A stretch of DNA of 64,000 nt from Bacteroidia bacterium (GCA_905373475.1 CAJPTC010000001.1:62001-126000), one strand, 5' to 3'. Positions 36,471 to 45,841 are shown, counted from the first letter of the stretch. The notes: generated from the letters alone by a model not told the origin. Program-made: numbers and translations.

Positions 36471-36489
36471 CGGGCTGAGTGGGTGTATT

Positions 36490-37074
36490 ATGTCGGAGCG
36501 GTTACCAGCATACGAAATCGATTTGTTTGAGGTGCGTAAAGCAAATTTCCTCAAAGAGGAGGTTTTGCCTTCTGCATTCTTTGCCGATAGTGAGTACTAC
36601 GGCGCTACAGATCTACAGATGCTCCTGCATTTGGGAGGTCGGTATGTGGGCGATGCGGCAGGAGTAAGCGGTGTGTATTATTTCGATATCGCGCTCAACG
36701 GAGAGGCAACCTTTGCATGTACGCGCTGTTTGCGTGGAGTGCGTATCCCGTTGGAATATGATGGTGTGCTCGAAGTAAGAACTACGGAGAACGGAGCGGA
36801 GAGTTTTGACGAGGAGGTTTGGAAAATTGCCCCTACGCGCGAATCGTTAGATATCGCAACTTACATCCGTGAAAGTCTTTACCTATCGTTGCCGATGAGT
36901 GTTAATCACGGCGATTTTGGTACTGATCCTGCAGCCTGCGATGCGCAGATGGTTGGGTATATTTTGAAAGAAGAAAAGGGCGTGAGCCTAGGTAATATTT
37001 GTGGTGAGGAGTTTGCACAATTAGCAGCGCAGCTCCCAACTACTCAAAACGAAAGAAAAAAGAAGGAGGAATAG
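36490..37074 (+). CDS. DUF177 (YceD-type) protein
   Basis: The 194-residue protein carries the DUF177 CxxC feature (FACTRCLRGVRIPLE, about residues 77-91) and sits directly before rpmF, the classic position of yceD. It is thought to act in 23S rRNA or ribosome metabolism. The promoter box 19 bases upstream supports this start. Confidence 0.88.
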   Translation: MSERLPAYEIDLFEVRKANFLKEEVLPSAFFADSEYYGATDLQMLLHLGGRYVGDAAGVSGVYYFDIALNGEATFACTRCLRGVRIPLEYDGVLEVRTTENGAESFDEEVWKIAPTRESLDIATYIRESLYLSLPMSVNHGDFGTDPAACDAQMVGYILKEEKGVSLGNICGEEFAQLAAQLPTTQNERKKKEE

Positions 37075-37078
37075 AGAT

Positions 37079-37261
37079 ATGGCACATCCGAAATCAAAAA
37101 CTTCGAAACAGCGCCGTAATCAACGTCGTTCGCATGACGCTATTGTAGGAGCAACTTTGTGTACTTGTTCCCATTGTGGAGCACTTATCCAACGTCATCG
37201 TGTTTGTCCGGAGTGCGGTTATTACCGCGGACAACAGCTTGTGGTGAAGAAGGAAGCCTAG
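37079..37261 (+). CDS. rpmF: 50S ribosomal protein L32
   Basis: The 60-residue protein has the L32 start MAHPKSKTSKQRRNQRRS and four zinc-binding Cys in two pairs (CSHCG and CPECG). It is 4 bases after the DUF177 gene in the conserved yceD-rpmF-plsX-fabH order. Confidence 0.96.
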   Translation: MAHPKSKTSKQRRNQRRSHDAIVGATLCTCSHCGALIQRHRVCPECGYYRGQQLVVKKEA

Positions 37262-37283
37262 TACACAAACTCGAAGTCGTAAG

Positions 37284-38228
37284 ATGCGTATAGGGATAGA
37301 TGCCATGGGCGGCGACTATGCGCCGAAAGCGGTCGTAGACGGGGTTTTACTTGCGCGCGAATGGGTTACGAGCGAAGTAGAACTAGTGCTTTTTGGCGAT
37401 GCCGCGCAGCTCGAGAAAGAGTTTAAGGCGAAAGGCGAGAATGCCGCTAACTACGAGATTGTGCATTGTTCTGAAGTCATAACAATGAACGATCATCCTG
37501 TAAGCGGAATAGCGAAGAAACCAGACTCTAGTATCAGTGTCGGATTCCAACACCTCGCTTCTGGTAAAATAGATGGGTTCGCAAGTGCAGGCAATACGGG
37601 TGCTATGATGGCGGGTACTATGACCTTCATCAAGACGGTACCTGGGCTTGTGCGTCCTGCCATTGCAGCCTATATTCCCGTCAACGAAACGCAATTCAAT
37701 TTGGTGCTTGATGCTGGGCTAAACTCCGATTGTAAACCTGAGGTTTTGGTACAATACGGCGTTTTGGGCTCACTCTACTCACAGTATGTGCTAGGGGTAG
37801 AAAAACCACGTGTAGCGCTCCTAAATATCGGCGCTGAAGCGGAGAAAGGTAACCTTCTTGCAAAGACAACACATGAGTTGATGGCAAGTTCCTCCGACTT
37901 CAATTTTGTTGGGAATATTGAAGGCAACGAGCTGTTCTCCAACAAACGCGCTGATGTTGTGGTGTGCGATGGCTTCGTGGGGAACATTGTCCTGAAAGAG
38001 GCTGAGTCCTTCTATATGATCGCTAAAAAAAGAGGAATACAAGATCCTTACCTAGATAGATTCAATTTTGAACACTACGGAGGAACTCCTGTTTTAGGTG
38101 TGAATGCACCCGTAATTATCGGACACGGGATTTCGAACGGTAGAGCAATTAACAGCATGATTCGCCAGACGGGAAGAGTGATTGCCTCTTCGCTCTGTGC
38201 TAAATTTAAACAAGCATTTCATGTCTAA
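37284..38228 (+). CDS. plsX: Phosphate acyltransferase PlsX
   Basis: The 314-residue enzyme starts MRIGIDAMGGDYAPKAVVDG and has the PlsX landmarks GFASAGNTGAMMAG and DGFVGNIVLK. It converts acyl-ACP to acyl-phosphate at the start of phospholipid synthesis. Its stop overlaps the fabH start by 8 bases (ATGTCTAA). Confidence 0.95.
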   Translation: MRIGIDAMGGDYAPKAVVDGVLLAREWVTSEVELVLFGDAAQLEKEFKAKGENAANYEIVHCSEVITMNDHPVSGIAKKPDSSISVGFQHLASGKIDGFASAGNTGAMMAGTMTFIKTVPGLVRPAIAAYIPVNETQFNLVLDAGLNSDCKPEVLVQYGVLGSLYSQYVLGVEKPRVALLNIGAEAEKGNLLAKTTHELMASSSDFNFVGNIEGNELFSNKRADVVVCDGFVGNIVLKEAESFYMIAKKRGIQDPYLDRFNFEHYGGTPVLGVNAPVIIGHGISNGRAINSMIRQTGRVIASSLCAKFKQAFHV

Positions 38229-39234
38229 GATTTTGGCGAGTATTACGGGCGTAGCAGGCTATGTCCCCGATTATATCCTCACGAACGAGGAACTGAGTAC
38301 TATGGTTGATACCTCCGATGAGTGGATTATGACTCGCATCGGGATTAAGGAACGACGAATACTCAAAGGCGAAGGATTAGGTTCGAGTTATATGGCCGCA
38401 AAGGCTGTAAATCTTCTCTTGGAGAAAACAGGAACAAAGCCAGAAGAGGTAGATATGCTGATTCTCGGGACTGTAACCCCCGATCAGCCAGTGCCTGCTA
38501 CGGCGAATATTGTGGCCGATATGTGCGGCATTACCAATGCCTTCGGCTACGACATCAATGCGGGGTGTTCCAGCTTCCTGTATACTCTCGTTACGGCGTC
38601 AAAGTTTATTGAATCGGGCACGCACAAAAAGATCGTGGTAGTAGGCTCAGATAAGATGTCTTCGCTTATGAACTACCAGGATCGCACCACGTGTCCTATT
38701 TTTGGTGATGGGGCTGGGGCAGTGTTGCTTGAGCCTAATACAGAAGGATACGGGTTGATTGATAGCATATTGCGTGTTGATGGTTCAGGTCGTACCCATC
38801 TATTGGTGAAAAACGGGGGCTCTTGTTTCCCTGTAACCAAGGAGAACTACGATTCGCGTGAACAGTACGTGTATCAAGAGGGGCAAACAGTCTTCAAGTC
38901 TGCTGTTTCGCACATGGGCGACACGGCGCTTGAGGTCATGGAGCGTAATGGGCTAACAGGCGAAACCGTAACGTGGCTTTGCCCACACCAAGCGAACCAG
39001 CGCATAATAGATGCTACGGGCAAGCGTATGGGGCTTTCACCTGAGAAGGTGATGGTTAATATCCAACGTTATGGCAATACGACCAGTGGTACGTTGCCGC
39101 TCTGTTTGTGGGACTGGGAGTCTAAGTTGCGCAAGGGCGATAATATCATTTTTGCCGTATTCGGTGCTGGCTTTACGTGGGGTGCTTCTTACCTTAAGTG
39201 GGCGTACGACGGCGATAAGGTGGCAAAAAAGTAA
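38221..39234 (+). CDS. fabH: 3-oxoacyl-ACP synthase III (FabH)
   Basis: From the ATG at 38221 the protein has 337 residues with the full KAS III triad: Cys116 (NAGCSSF), His256 (CPHQANQR) and Asn286 (YGNTTSGT). It condenses acetyl-CoA with malonyl-ACP to start fatty-acid synthesis. An upstream in-frame ATG (38182) lies deep inside plsX and is not favoured. It ends before a palindromic terminator at 39256-39287. Confidence 0.95.
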   Translation: MSKILASITGVAGYVPDYILTNEELSTMVDTSDEWIMTRIGIKERRILKGEGLGSSYMAAKAVNLLLEKTGTKPEEVDMLILGTVTPDQPVPATANIVADMCGITNAFGYDINAGCSSFLYTLVTASKFIESGTHKKIVVVGSDKMSSLMNYQDRTTCPIFGDGAGAVLLEPNTEGYGLIDSILRVDGSGRTHLLVKNGGSCFPVTKENYDSREQYVYQEGQTVFKSAVSHMGDTALEVMERNGLTGETVTWLCPHQANQRIIDATGKRMGLSPEKVMVNIQRYGNTTSGTLPLCLWDWESKLRKGDNIIFAVFGAGFTWGASYLKWAYDGDKVAKK

Positions 39235-39255
39235 CTGACAGTATTAAAGTAAATC

Positions 39256-39287
39256 AAAAAAGGCGTTGCAATTGCAACGCCTTTTTT
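39256..39287. terminator. Perfectly palindromic bidirectional terminator
   Basis: A 32-base perfect palindrome (AAAAAAGGCGTTGCAA and its complement) gives a strong stem with A- and T-tracts on both sides. It lies between the convergent fabH and permease genes, and shares its core with the terminator at 21082-21110. Confidence 0.9.
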
Positions 39288-39325
39288 GATAGCTGTATAT
39301 TCTATAGAAGTAGTCTCTCATTCTT

Positions 39326-40564
39326 TTACTCATCTCGCATGGCAATAGATGGCGCTGTATGTACTGCCGAATAGGTTGGCAGACAAATAGCGACAAAAAT
39401 GAGTAACGAGATCACTCCGTAGGTAATACCGAATACAAGGGGTACGCGCCAAGAGAAAACACTCCAGTAGCGGTGTAAAATCTCGTAGTGCTTGAGAAGG
39501 TAATAGCTAGGGATGGTAAATACCAATGTCATGTATAGCATAAGCAAACCTTCAAGATTATATAGCCACAACAAATGACGCGGTGTGTCACCCATAGCAA
39601 GACGTAACCCGATTTGGGAGCGGCGTTGCTGTGCACGATACCAGAATGTGCCTACGATGCCAAGGAAAATACAGATAGCCAGAAATACCACATAGAGTAG
39701 TCGTATTTTCAGAGCATTGTAATCCTCTTTTTGAAACACTTGTTTGGTTACTCCCAGATCTTCAAAGTGTGTCACGTAAAAATTGTCTACACGAAGTTGA
39801 TCTTTTAGCTCGGCAAATAGCGCATCAAAACTAATTTTTGCATCGTCCTTAAGACGAAGTGCACATTCCAGCCATTCTACATACAATCCGATAGACTTTG
39901 CAAACTCGTCTTCATAGATGAAAATACTAGGACTTGTGCCCCAGAAATTATCGATACGCATATTTTTACATACTGCACCTATTTTATAGACGCTAGAGTC
40001 GCCCCTCATTACTTCTTTACCATTAAACGTGTCTGGCGGATTACAATTGAACATTTTAGCCAAAAGTTCGCCAGCGACGAGTTGTTTATTTTCAAGCGCT
40101 TGTTCCATCTCTTCACACGTACTGTTTTCGCTTTCGACACGAAAAACACGGAGAAAAGAAGGTGTTACTGTACGAACAAGTACACTTGATACTGTAAGTG
40201 TATCCAGTGTAAAAGAATACGAGCTGTTACTACCTTGGTAAGGCTGCGAAGTCAATGATATACAGGTAGACTCTACAGATGGATGGGCTTCAATACGTTG
40301 TAGTAGTGTATTAACAGCTTTTGCGGTTGAAGCAGAGTCGCTCGGTGCATCGATATAATCGGGACTCTCGGGTGGAATAATACCGATCCGAATTCGCGCG
40401 ACGTTGTGAATATCGCACCCCATAGGGCGGCTCACTAGCCAAAGTTCAGAGACCAAGTAATCGACTAGGTAGATGCTACATAGTGCGATAATGAGCATTT
40501 CTACCCATATCAAGAGGTTATTCCTGCGCTCGTTCCAGAGGATGGTAAATATATGTTTAAGCAT
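39326..40564 (-). CDS. ABC transporter permease, FtsX/MacB type (second of pair)
   Basis: The 412-residue protein has an N-terminal span (LLIWVEMLIIALCSIYLV), a periplasmic domain of about 250 residues, and three C-terminal spans of FtsX type (IRLLYVVFLAICIFLGIVG, LEGLLMLYMTLVFTIPSYY, LVFGITYGVISLLIFVAIC). It is 18 bases after the related gene at 40583-41866. Similar pairs in Bacteroidota work with an adaptor and a MacB-like ATPase to export peptides or antimicrobials. No ATP-binding subunit is present in this operon. Confidence 0.82.
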   Translation of the reverse strand: MLKHIFTILWNERRNNLLIWVEMLIIALCSIYLVDYLVSELWLVSRPMGCDIHNVARIRIGIIPPESPDYIDAPSDSASTAKAVNTLLQRIEAHPSVESTCISLTSQPYQGSNSSYSFTLDTLTVSSVLVRTVTPSFLRVFRVESENSTCEEMEQALENKQLVAGELLAKMFNCNPPDTFNGKEVMRGDSSVYKIGAVCKNMRIDNFWGTSPSIFIYEDEFAKSIGLYVEWLECALRLKDDAKISFDALFAELKDQLRVDNFYVTHFEDLGVTKQVFQKEDYNALKIRLLYVVFLAICIFLGIVGTFWYRAQQRRSQIGLRLAMGDTPRHLLWLYNLEGLLMLYMTLVFTIPSYYLLKHYEILHRYWSVFSWRVPLVFGITYGVISLLIFVAICLPTYSAVHTAPSIAMRDE

Positions 40565-40582
40565 GAGCCTATTCTCCTATTG

Positions 40583-41866
40583 CTATCGTTTGATACTGAG
40601 TGAGTAAACAATGTCGCGCCGTGCCATTTGCCAAGCTGGGATGAGCATTGCGCTTACATTAAGCAGAAATGAGCATAGAACCGCAGCAAGTACTACGCGC
40701 CACGAGAGTATACTGGAGAGAGGAATAGAAAAGACGACCCCATCCATATCACTGGCAAAACTCTCGAAAAACATTGATTGCATACTATACGCAGCAATGA
40801 GAAGTAGTACAATGCCTAAAATGGCTCCCACCATTGTATAAACAAGGCTTTCTTGGAATACTTGCCAAAGCAGATCGGAGGTAGTTGCACCAAACGCTTT
40901 TCGCACTCCCAATTCTTGTAAGCGACGACGCATACGTGCATGAGAAATGACAATTAGGTTGATGCCAGGAATGAGAAAGAGTAGAATCAAGGATACGTAA
41001 AACTCTCTGTTAATTTGTTTCATATCAGGTCCAACATTGCTCCATACACGCGCCAGCGATGCACGAAGTTCGTCTGGTTGATCCATCCTAGAAATATATC
41101 TAGGCGCTAGCTCTGCATCGTATCTACTTAAAACCTCATCTAGCTCTTTGCGTATTTTAGGGAAATCGGAGGCTTTGTAAGCTAAAATTTCTACTTTGTA
41201 CGGACCGCGTAGTTCTCCCGCATACATAAAAGATTTAGCTACTGAATAAGGCATCCAAGCATTGGCTGCAACAGCACTTATAAAGCTGCTTACGGGTTTT
41301 ACAACTCCTATTACGCGCGTAGGTTTGAAACCGACAAGGAGCTCTTGCCCAATAGCAGATTCATTGCCGAAGAATGTATGTGCTGTAGGTTCGTCTATAA
41401 TGATTACACGGTTCGCAGCTTCCACATCCTCGGCAGTAAAGGGATGTCCACTCACAAAATCGAAATCGTAGACTTGCCAAAAATTAGCGTCAGTACCAAG
41501 AACAAAACGAGTCAACTCGCGTTGTTCACCCGCACGACGGAATGGGTAGCTGTCTGCATAACCTTCTGAAATAGAGACGCATTCAGGTGTTGTTAATCCT
41601 GCAATACGTTGCGCAAGTTTGAGCCCTACCGAAGAGGAGGAGGTTTGCTCATTCTCTGTGCTCTTTTCTTGCGATTTCTTGTAATAAAGCATACGCGACC
41701 GTTTGTAGGCGGGGTACATATTGCCTTCGGGGATGAGCCGTTGTGAGGCAAACGTAATCGTTACGAGTCCTATCGCTAAAGCCGTTCCGAAGATGGAGAC
41801 GAACCCCAATACGGGACTCTCGCGAAGCAAGCGCCATGTTTGGCGAATGAATCCAGATATTTTCAT
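40583..41866 (-). CDS. ABC transporter permease, FtsX/MacB type (first of pair)
   Basis: The 427-residue protein starts with a cytoplasmic helix and span (VLGFVSIFGTALAIGLVTITF), has a MacB periplasmic core domain (FVLGTDANFWQVYDFDFVSG, AANRVIIIDEPTAHTFFG) and FtsX C-terminal spans (FYVSLILLFLIPGINLIVI, SLVYTMVGAILGIVLLLI, WRVVLAAVLCSFLLNVSAML). It is 16 bases after the adaptor gene, so adaptor and both permeases form one operon. Confidence 0.88.
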   Translation of the reverse strand: MKISGFIRQTWRLLRESPVLGFVSIFGTALAIGLVTITFASQRLIPEGNMYPAYKRSRMLYYKKSQEKSTENEQTSSSSVGLKLAQRIAGLTTPECVSISEGYADSYPFRRAGEQRELTRFVLGTDANFWQVYDFDFVSGHPFTAEDVEAANRVIIIDEPTAHTFFGNESAIGQELLVGFKPTRVIGVVKPVSSFISAVAANAWMPYSVAKSFMYAGELRGPYKVEILAYKASDFPKIRKELDEVLSRYDAELAPRYISRMDQPDELRASLARVWSNVGPDMKQINREFYVSLILLFLIPGINLIVISHARMRRRLQELGVRKAFGATTSDLLWQVFQESLVYTMVGAILGIVLLLIAAYSMQSMFFESFASDMDGVVFSIPLSSILSWRVVLAAVLCSFLLNVSAMLIPAWQMARRDIVYSLSIKR

Positions 41867-41882
41867 GATATGAGAAGTTTTC

Positions 41883-43178
41883 TTATCGCAATTTCAATTT
41901 CAGATGGTCTTTGTGTGCCGCCATATCGCTGAGTACAACTACGTCGCCTTCATGTAAACCGTCTACAACCTCTATGTATTCGTAGCTTGCTTCGCCCAGC
42001 GTTACTTTGCGACGTTCTATCTCGTTGCCATTTCGTACCCATACTTGGTATGAGCCTGCTTTTTTGTAGAATGCCGCATGCCCTATACGGAGTACATCGT
42101 GTTTCTTGGCTGTTTGCAAGTATAGCTCCACTTTTAACCCAGAGCGAAGTCCTGTTACCACCGAATCAGTAATTTGTATGGAACAGTTCAATGTCCCATT
42201 CTTCGATGTAGGAGCAATTAGCGTTACTTGTCCGTTTAGGCGCTGACTCCCCGCTTTTATAAGTACAGGCGTGCCCGTAGAAACTCTGTTAGCATATCCG
42301 TCGGGGAATTCACCCTCAATACGAAAATGTGAAAGATCAGATACGGTTGCCACTTGCATCCCTGCCGAGATTTGCGCTCCCACTTGCGTATTGATGAAGG
42401 TAAGAATGCCCGTACGTGGAGCTTTTAGTTTTGCCTCATCGAGTACTTTACCCACTTCGTTCAAGTTCTTTGCGGCAATCTGTACCTCTAGTTCCTTTAC
42501 GTTGCGTTGTGCACGAGCTATACGTTGTTCATTCGCAATCTTTAGTTTTAGCTGTTCGCGCTCTAGTTCGGCAACCTTAAGGCTCATTTCTACCTGACGT
42601 GTTGTATTTGCCGTACCACCACCCAAACTATCAAGGCGCAACGCATTCTTAAGTTCTATCCGTTTTTGGTCAATTTGCATATCCATCACCTTCAGGTTCA
42701 TTTGCATGTTGCTAAGGTCAGAGGCATTTTGTGCTTCTCGCTGCTCTCCCTCAAGAATACGCATTTGGAGCTGGTCTTTCATCTTTTCGTACGAAGATTG
42801 CGTACTCAGTAGGTCTAGTTGTAGTAGGGGTGTACCTATGGTCACCGAATCGCCTTGCTTATGGAAGACTTGCAGAAGGCGGGAACTGATAGGCGATACT
42901 ACGGCTTCTTCTACTGCAGGATGTACAATGCCCGAGGTATTGATAGTAAGTTCTATAGGACCGCGCTCTACCGTTGAAAATTGCAAAGCATCGGCACGTA
43001 TACCTTGAGCAAAAATGTTGAGTAATAGGATAATAATCACAACGACAACTGTCGTTACAATAGCTATTTTGAGTAAAAGTTTTCGCCGTTCGCGTAAAAG
43101 AGTCTGTTTTGGAATTTCCCTGTCCATGTCAGTATTGGTTGAGCCTTTTAAGCCTTTCAATTCTATACCAGATTTCAC
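41883..43178 (-). CDS. Periplasmic adaptor (HlyD family) of MacAB-like exporter
   Basis: The 431-residue protein has an N-terminal membrane anchor (LLLKIAIVTTVVVVIIILLLNIF), split lipoyl-like segments (ISSRLLQVFHKQGDSVTIGT; LDEAKLKAPRTGILTFINTQ), a coiled-coil hairpin (about 135-265) and a beta-barrel region. An ATG at 43127 (MDREIPKQ) is an alternative start, still before the anchor. It leads the adaptor-permease-permease operon. It is a distant paralogue of the adaptor at 8614-9891. Confidence 0.88.
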   Translation of the reverse strand: MKSGIELKGLKGSTNTDMDREIPKQTLLRERRKLLLKIAIVTTVVVVIIILLLNIFAQGIRADALQFSTVERGPIELTINTSGIVHPAVEEAVVSPISSRLLQVFHKQGDSVTIGTPLLQLDLLSTQSSYEKMKDQLQMRILEGEQREAQNASDLSNMQMNLKVMDMQIDQKRIELKNALRLDSLGGGTANTTRQVEMSLKVAELEREQLKLKIANEQRIARAQRNVKELEVQIAAKNLNEVGKVLDEAKLKAPRTGILTFINTQVGAQISAGMQVATVSDLSHFRIEGEFPDGYANRVSTGTPVLIKAGSQRLNGQVTLIAPTSKNGTLNCSIQITDSVVTGLRSGLKVELYLQTAKKHDVLRIGHAAFYKKAGSYQVWVRNGNEIERRKVTLGEASYEYIEVVDGLHEGDVVVLSDMAAHKDHLKLKLR

Positions 43179-43378
43179 AAGTGCTATTCCAATAGCTTAA
43201 TACACTGAAAATCAGAATAGGCATAGTGTTCGTTTTCGTACAACGTGTGCGGAAATTGTGTGCGTAGTAGCAATTATGAAAAAGTACAATGTCAGACCCA
43301 ATTGCAGATTATGTGCAAAACCTTTGTACCTTGTGCGAACAAAGATCTAAGGAAATCCCTCAATAATATGTTGATAAG

Positions 43379-43879
43379 ATGAATGAATTTATAACAGCTT
43401 TGTGTAGTAGTGTAAGGAGCGAACGAATATCCGAAGAAGCCGACTTATTCGGTAGTTTGATTGGAGAATGGAACATCGTCTGGAATGACCATTTAGAAGA
43501 TGACACCCCACGACGTGTAAAGGGCGAATGGATATTTTCCAGAGTCTTAGATGGCACAGCGATACAAGATCTTTTTATTGTTCCCTCTCGTGCCGAACGC
43601 TTGCAAGACAAACAGCCTGATGCAGAATACGGGACAACGCTACGAATTTTTAATCCTAAAACCACTCATTGGGATATATTCTACGGCTGTATGGGGGAGG
43701 CTATTCGTCTAACCGCTAGAAAGGTGGGCAAAGAGGTAGTACTGACAGAAAACACAACAGGGAGAATGAGATATGTATTCTCCGATATGACCGCCTCCTC
43801 TTTTCTTTGGAGAAAAGAAGAAATGAGCGAGAACAATGAATGGCGAATCGTTGCCAAAGTGGAAGCAAAAAGAAGGTAA
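43379..43879 (+). CDS. DUF1579-like lipocalin-type protein
   Basis: The 166-residue soluble protein has a beta-rich pattern beginning LFGSLIGEWNIVWNDHLEDD and continuing GEWIFSRVLDGTAIQD and GTTLRIFNPKTTHWDIFYG, typical of DUF1579-like lipocalin folds. No function is known. It has no signal peptide. The gap 43880-44255 follows. Its promoter is unclear; it is a single gene between two operons. Confidence 0.7.
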   Translation: MNEFITALCSSVRSERISEEADLFGSLIGEWNIVWNDHLEDDTPRRVKGEWIFSRVLDGTAIQDLFIVPSRAERLQDKQPDAEYGTTLRIFNPKTTHWDIFYGCMGEAIRLTARKVGKEVVLTENTTGRMRYVFSDMTASSFLWRKEEMSENNEWRIVAKVEAKRR

Positions 43880-44242
43880 GGGAAATTGAATGGCAAGGAT
43901 AAGCTAAACACTCCTTGCACAGCAATATGCGAATGTCGTCATCCTACATTCATCAAGAGGTTGTTACACGGGGTGTCATCTGATACACGAGCCATTCCTG
44001 TGAAGAGAATGTGAACATATTAAGTTATTACTTTCCAATAGATTGTCTATTTCTATTCGATTTTTTTGCGTCTAGCCGCATTTTTATCGACTACAAAGAT
44101 AAAACGATAAGTAAATCAGTATGTTGAAGACCTTTTGGGGTTGGGCGTAGCATCTTCTTTCAGAATGCACGATGTAGAGAGCTTACAAGGCGTTTCGCGT
44201 AACCTCCCATTCACTTTGTATCTTCTACTGTTCGCAAATTCG
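43880..44242. other. Intergenic region before the polyene cluster
   Basis: No credible gene. It contains a leftward promoter box (TATCTTTG on the minus strand, 44094-44101) with no gene ahead of it in that direction, and ends in the cluster promoter. Confidence 0.5.
44094..44101 (-). promoter_or_regulatory. Orphan leftward -7 box TATCTTTG
   Basis: Read on the minus strand the site is TATCTTTG, identical to the fatty-acid locus box. No leftward gene lies within reach; it would transcribe antisense into the DUF1579-like gene. It may be chance. Confidence 0.3.
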
Positions 44243-44250
44243 TATCTTTG
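44243..44250 (+). promoter_or_regulatory. -7 box TATCTTTG of the polyene cluster
   Basis: TATCTTTG matches TAnnTTTG, 59 bases upstream of the ATG at 44310. A longer frame starting at 44256 would begin at about the transcription start, which favours 44310. No -33 element at 19-21 bases was found. Confidence 0.6.
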
Positions 44251-44309
44251 CGCGCATGAGGTGGGGCTTTTGCGCATGCAAAAGCACGTTACGAGCAAGG
44301 GTGGGTGAG

Positions 44310-45836
44310 ATGCTATTTACGGCTAGTAGGCTGACTCTCGAGGCAGTGCGCGAATGCCTGTTTCGCGATGTCAAGATTGAGGTTGCGCCTGAAGACTATA
44401 CTCGGCTTGAGGCGAGTTATGCTTTTCTCGAGTCTTTCGCGACGGATAGAGTCATTTATGGTATCAATACTGGCTTTGGTCCTATGGCGCAGTGGCGCGT
44501 ATCGGACGATCACCTCAAGGAACTCCAATACAACATCATTCGTAGCCATGCTACGGGAGCGGGCGAACCTCTAGAGGATCTCTACGTGCGTGCCGCCATG
44601 TTGGCGCGGTTGGGGACTTTTCTACAGGGGAAATCGGGAGTTCATCCTGAGTTAGTAGAGCGTCTGGTAGATTTTATCAACTACCGCATTTATCCGTTCA
44701 TTCCGCGTCATGGTAGTGTAGGAGCTAGTGGCGACCTCGTGCAGCTGGCTCACATAGCGCTCACGCTGATAGGTGAAGGAAAGGTGCACTACTGCGGCGA
44801 ATGGTTACCTACCGCAGAGGTGTTAAATAAATTGCACCTTGAGCCGATACAGATCCACATTCGAGAGGGGCTGAGTGCTACGAATGGTACTAGTGTAATG
44901 ACGGGCATTGCTGCCGTCAATCAGATATATGCTGAGCGTCTGCTAGATTGGGCAATTCTGCAAGCCGTTTGGATGAACGAGATTGCCGAGTCCTACGACG
45001 ACTGGATGAGTGAACCGCTGAATGCGGCACGACATCATTTTGGGCAGCAGGCAGTGGCAGCTAAGATGCGCGAATATGCCAAGGGGAGTAAACGCCTCCT
45101 GAAGCGCGAGCATTTTTTGTACAGGAAAGGGGAAAATCATGAAAGTTTTTTCCACAAAAAAGTACAAGCCTACTACTCATTGCGGTGTACTCCTCAGATT
45201 CTTGGCCCTATCTACGACACGTACTTTGGTGCGCGCCAAGTGATTGAAGATGAGTTCACCTCGGCATGTGACAATCCGATTATTGACCCCGAAACACAGA
45301 ATGTCTACCACGGCGGGAATTTTCATGGAGACTATATCTCACTAGAGGCTGATAAGGTTAAGCTCGCTACGGTGCGGCTGATGATGACGGCAGAACGTCA
45401 GCTTAACTATTTGATGCACGATCGCATCAACGGGATTCTACCTCCTTTCCTCAACATGGGCATTCTTGGGCTTAACTACGGGATGCAAGCTTGCCAGTTT
45501 ACGGCAACGAGTACCACGGCAGAAAGCCAGACTCTGGCCATGTCGAACTACGTACACTCCATCCCGAACAACAACGATAATCAAGACGTTGTTTCGATGG
45601 GTACGAATTCCGCATTACTCTGTAAACAGGTGATAGACAATGCGTACCAAGTGTTGGCTATACATAGTATTGCATTGGCACAGGCTACTGATTGTCTTAA
45701 AATAGCCGACCAGCTGGCGCCCGTAACCAAGTTGGTATACGATGCGGTGCGTACCATTTGCCCAACGTTTGTGGAGGATGCCCCCCTCTATGAAGCTATT
45801 GCACGAGTGGAAGAGTATTTACGAGAAATAGAGTAG
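44310..45836 (+). CDS. Tyrosine/histidine ammonia-lyase (probable tyrosine ammonia-lyase)
   Basis: The 508-residue MIO-type ammonia-lyase has the self-cyclising Ala-Ser-Gly at residues 139-141 (VGASGDLVQL), catalytic Tyr50 (VIYGINTGFG) and the motifs NGTSVMTG and SIPNNNDNQD. By memory, NTGFGPMAQ and the rest closely resemble Flavobacterium johnsoniae TAL. The selectivity pair is Ser79-His80 (IIRSHATG), not the His-Leu pair of Rhodobacter-type TAL, which fits the F. johnsoniae enzyme. It would deaminate L-tyrosine to 4-coumarate, the starter for aryl-polyenes. It is first in the cluster, 5 bases before the ketoreductase. Histidase activity cannot be fully excluded. Confidence 0.85.
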   Translation: MLFTASRLTLEAVRECLFRDVKIEVAPEDYTRLEASYAFLESFATDRVIYGINTGFGPMAQWRVSDDHLKELQYNIIRSHATGAGEPLEDLYVRAAMLARLGTFLQGKSGVHPELVERLVDFINYRIYPFIPRHGSVGASGDLVQLAHIALTLIGEGKVHYCGEWLPTAEVLNKLHLEPIQIHIREGLSATNGTSVMTGIAAVNQIYAERLLDWAILQAVWMNEIAESYDDWMSEPLNAARHHFGQQAVAAKMREYAKGSKRLLKREHFLYRKGENHESFFHKKVQAYYSLRCTPQILGPIYDTYFGARQVIEDEFTSACDNPIIDPETQNVYHGGNFHGDYISLEADKVKLATVRLMMTAERQLNYLMHDRINGILPPFLNMGILGLNYGMQACQFTATSTTAESQTLAMSNYVHSIPNNNDNQDVVSMGTNSALLCKQVIDNAYQVLAIHSIALAQATDCLKIADQLAPVTKLVYDAVRTICPTFVEDAPLYEAIARVEEYLREIE

Positions 45837-45841
45837 TCGGT

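Noticed and set aside
44256..44309. Longer N-terminus for the ammonia-lyase
   Set aside because: The start would fall almost at the predicted transcription start; the extra 18 residues are Cys/Arg-rich and unlike the family.
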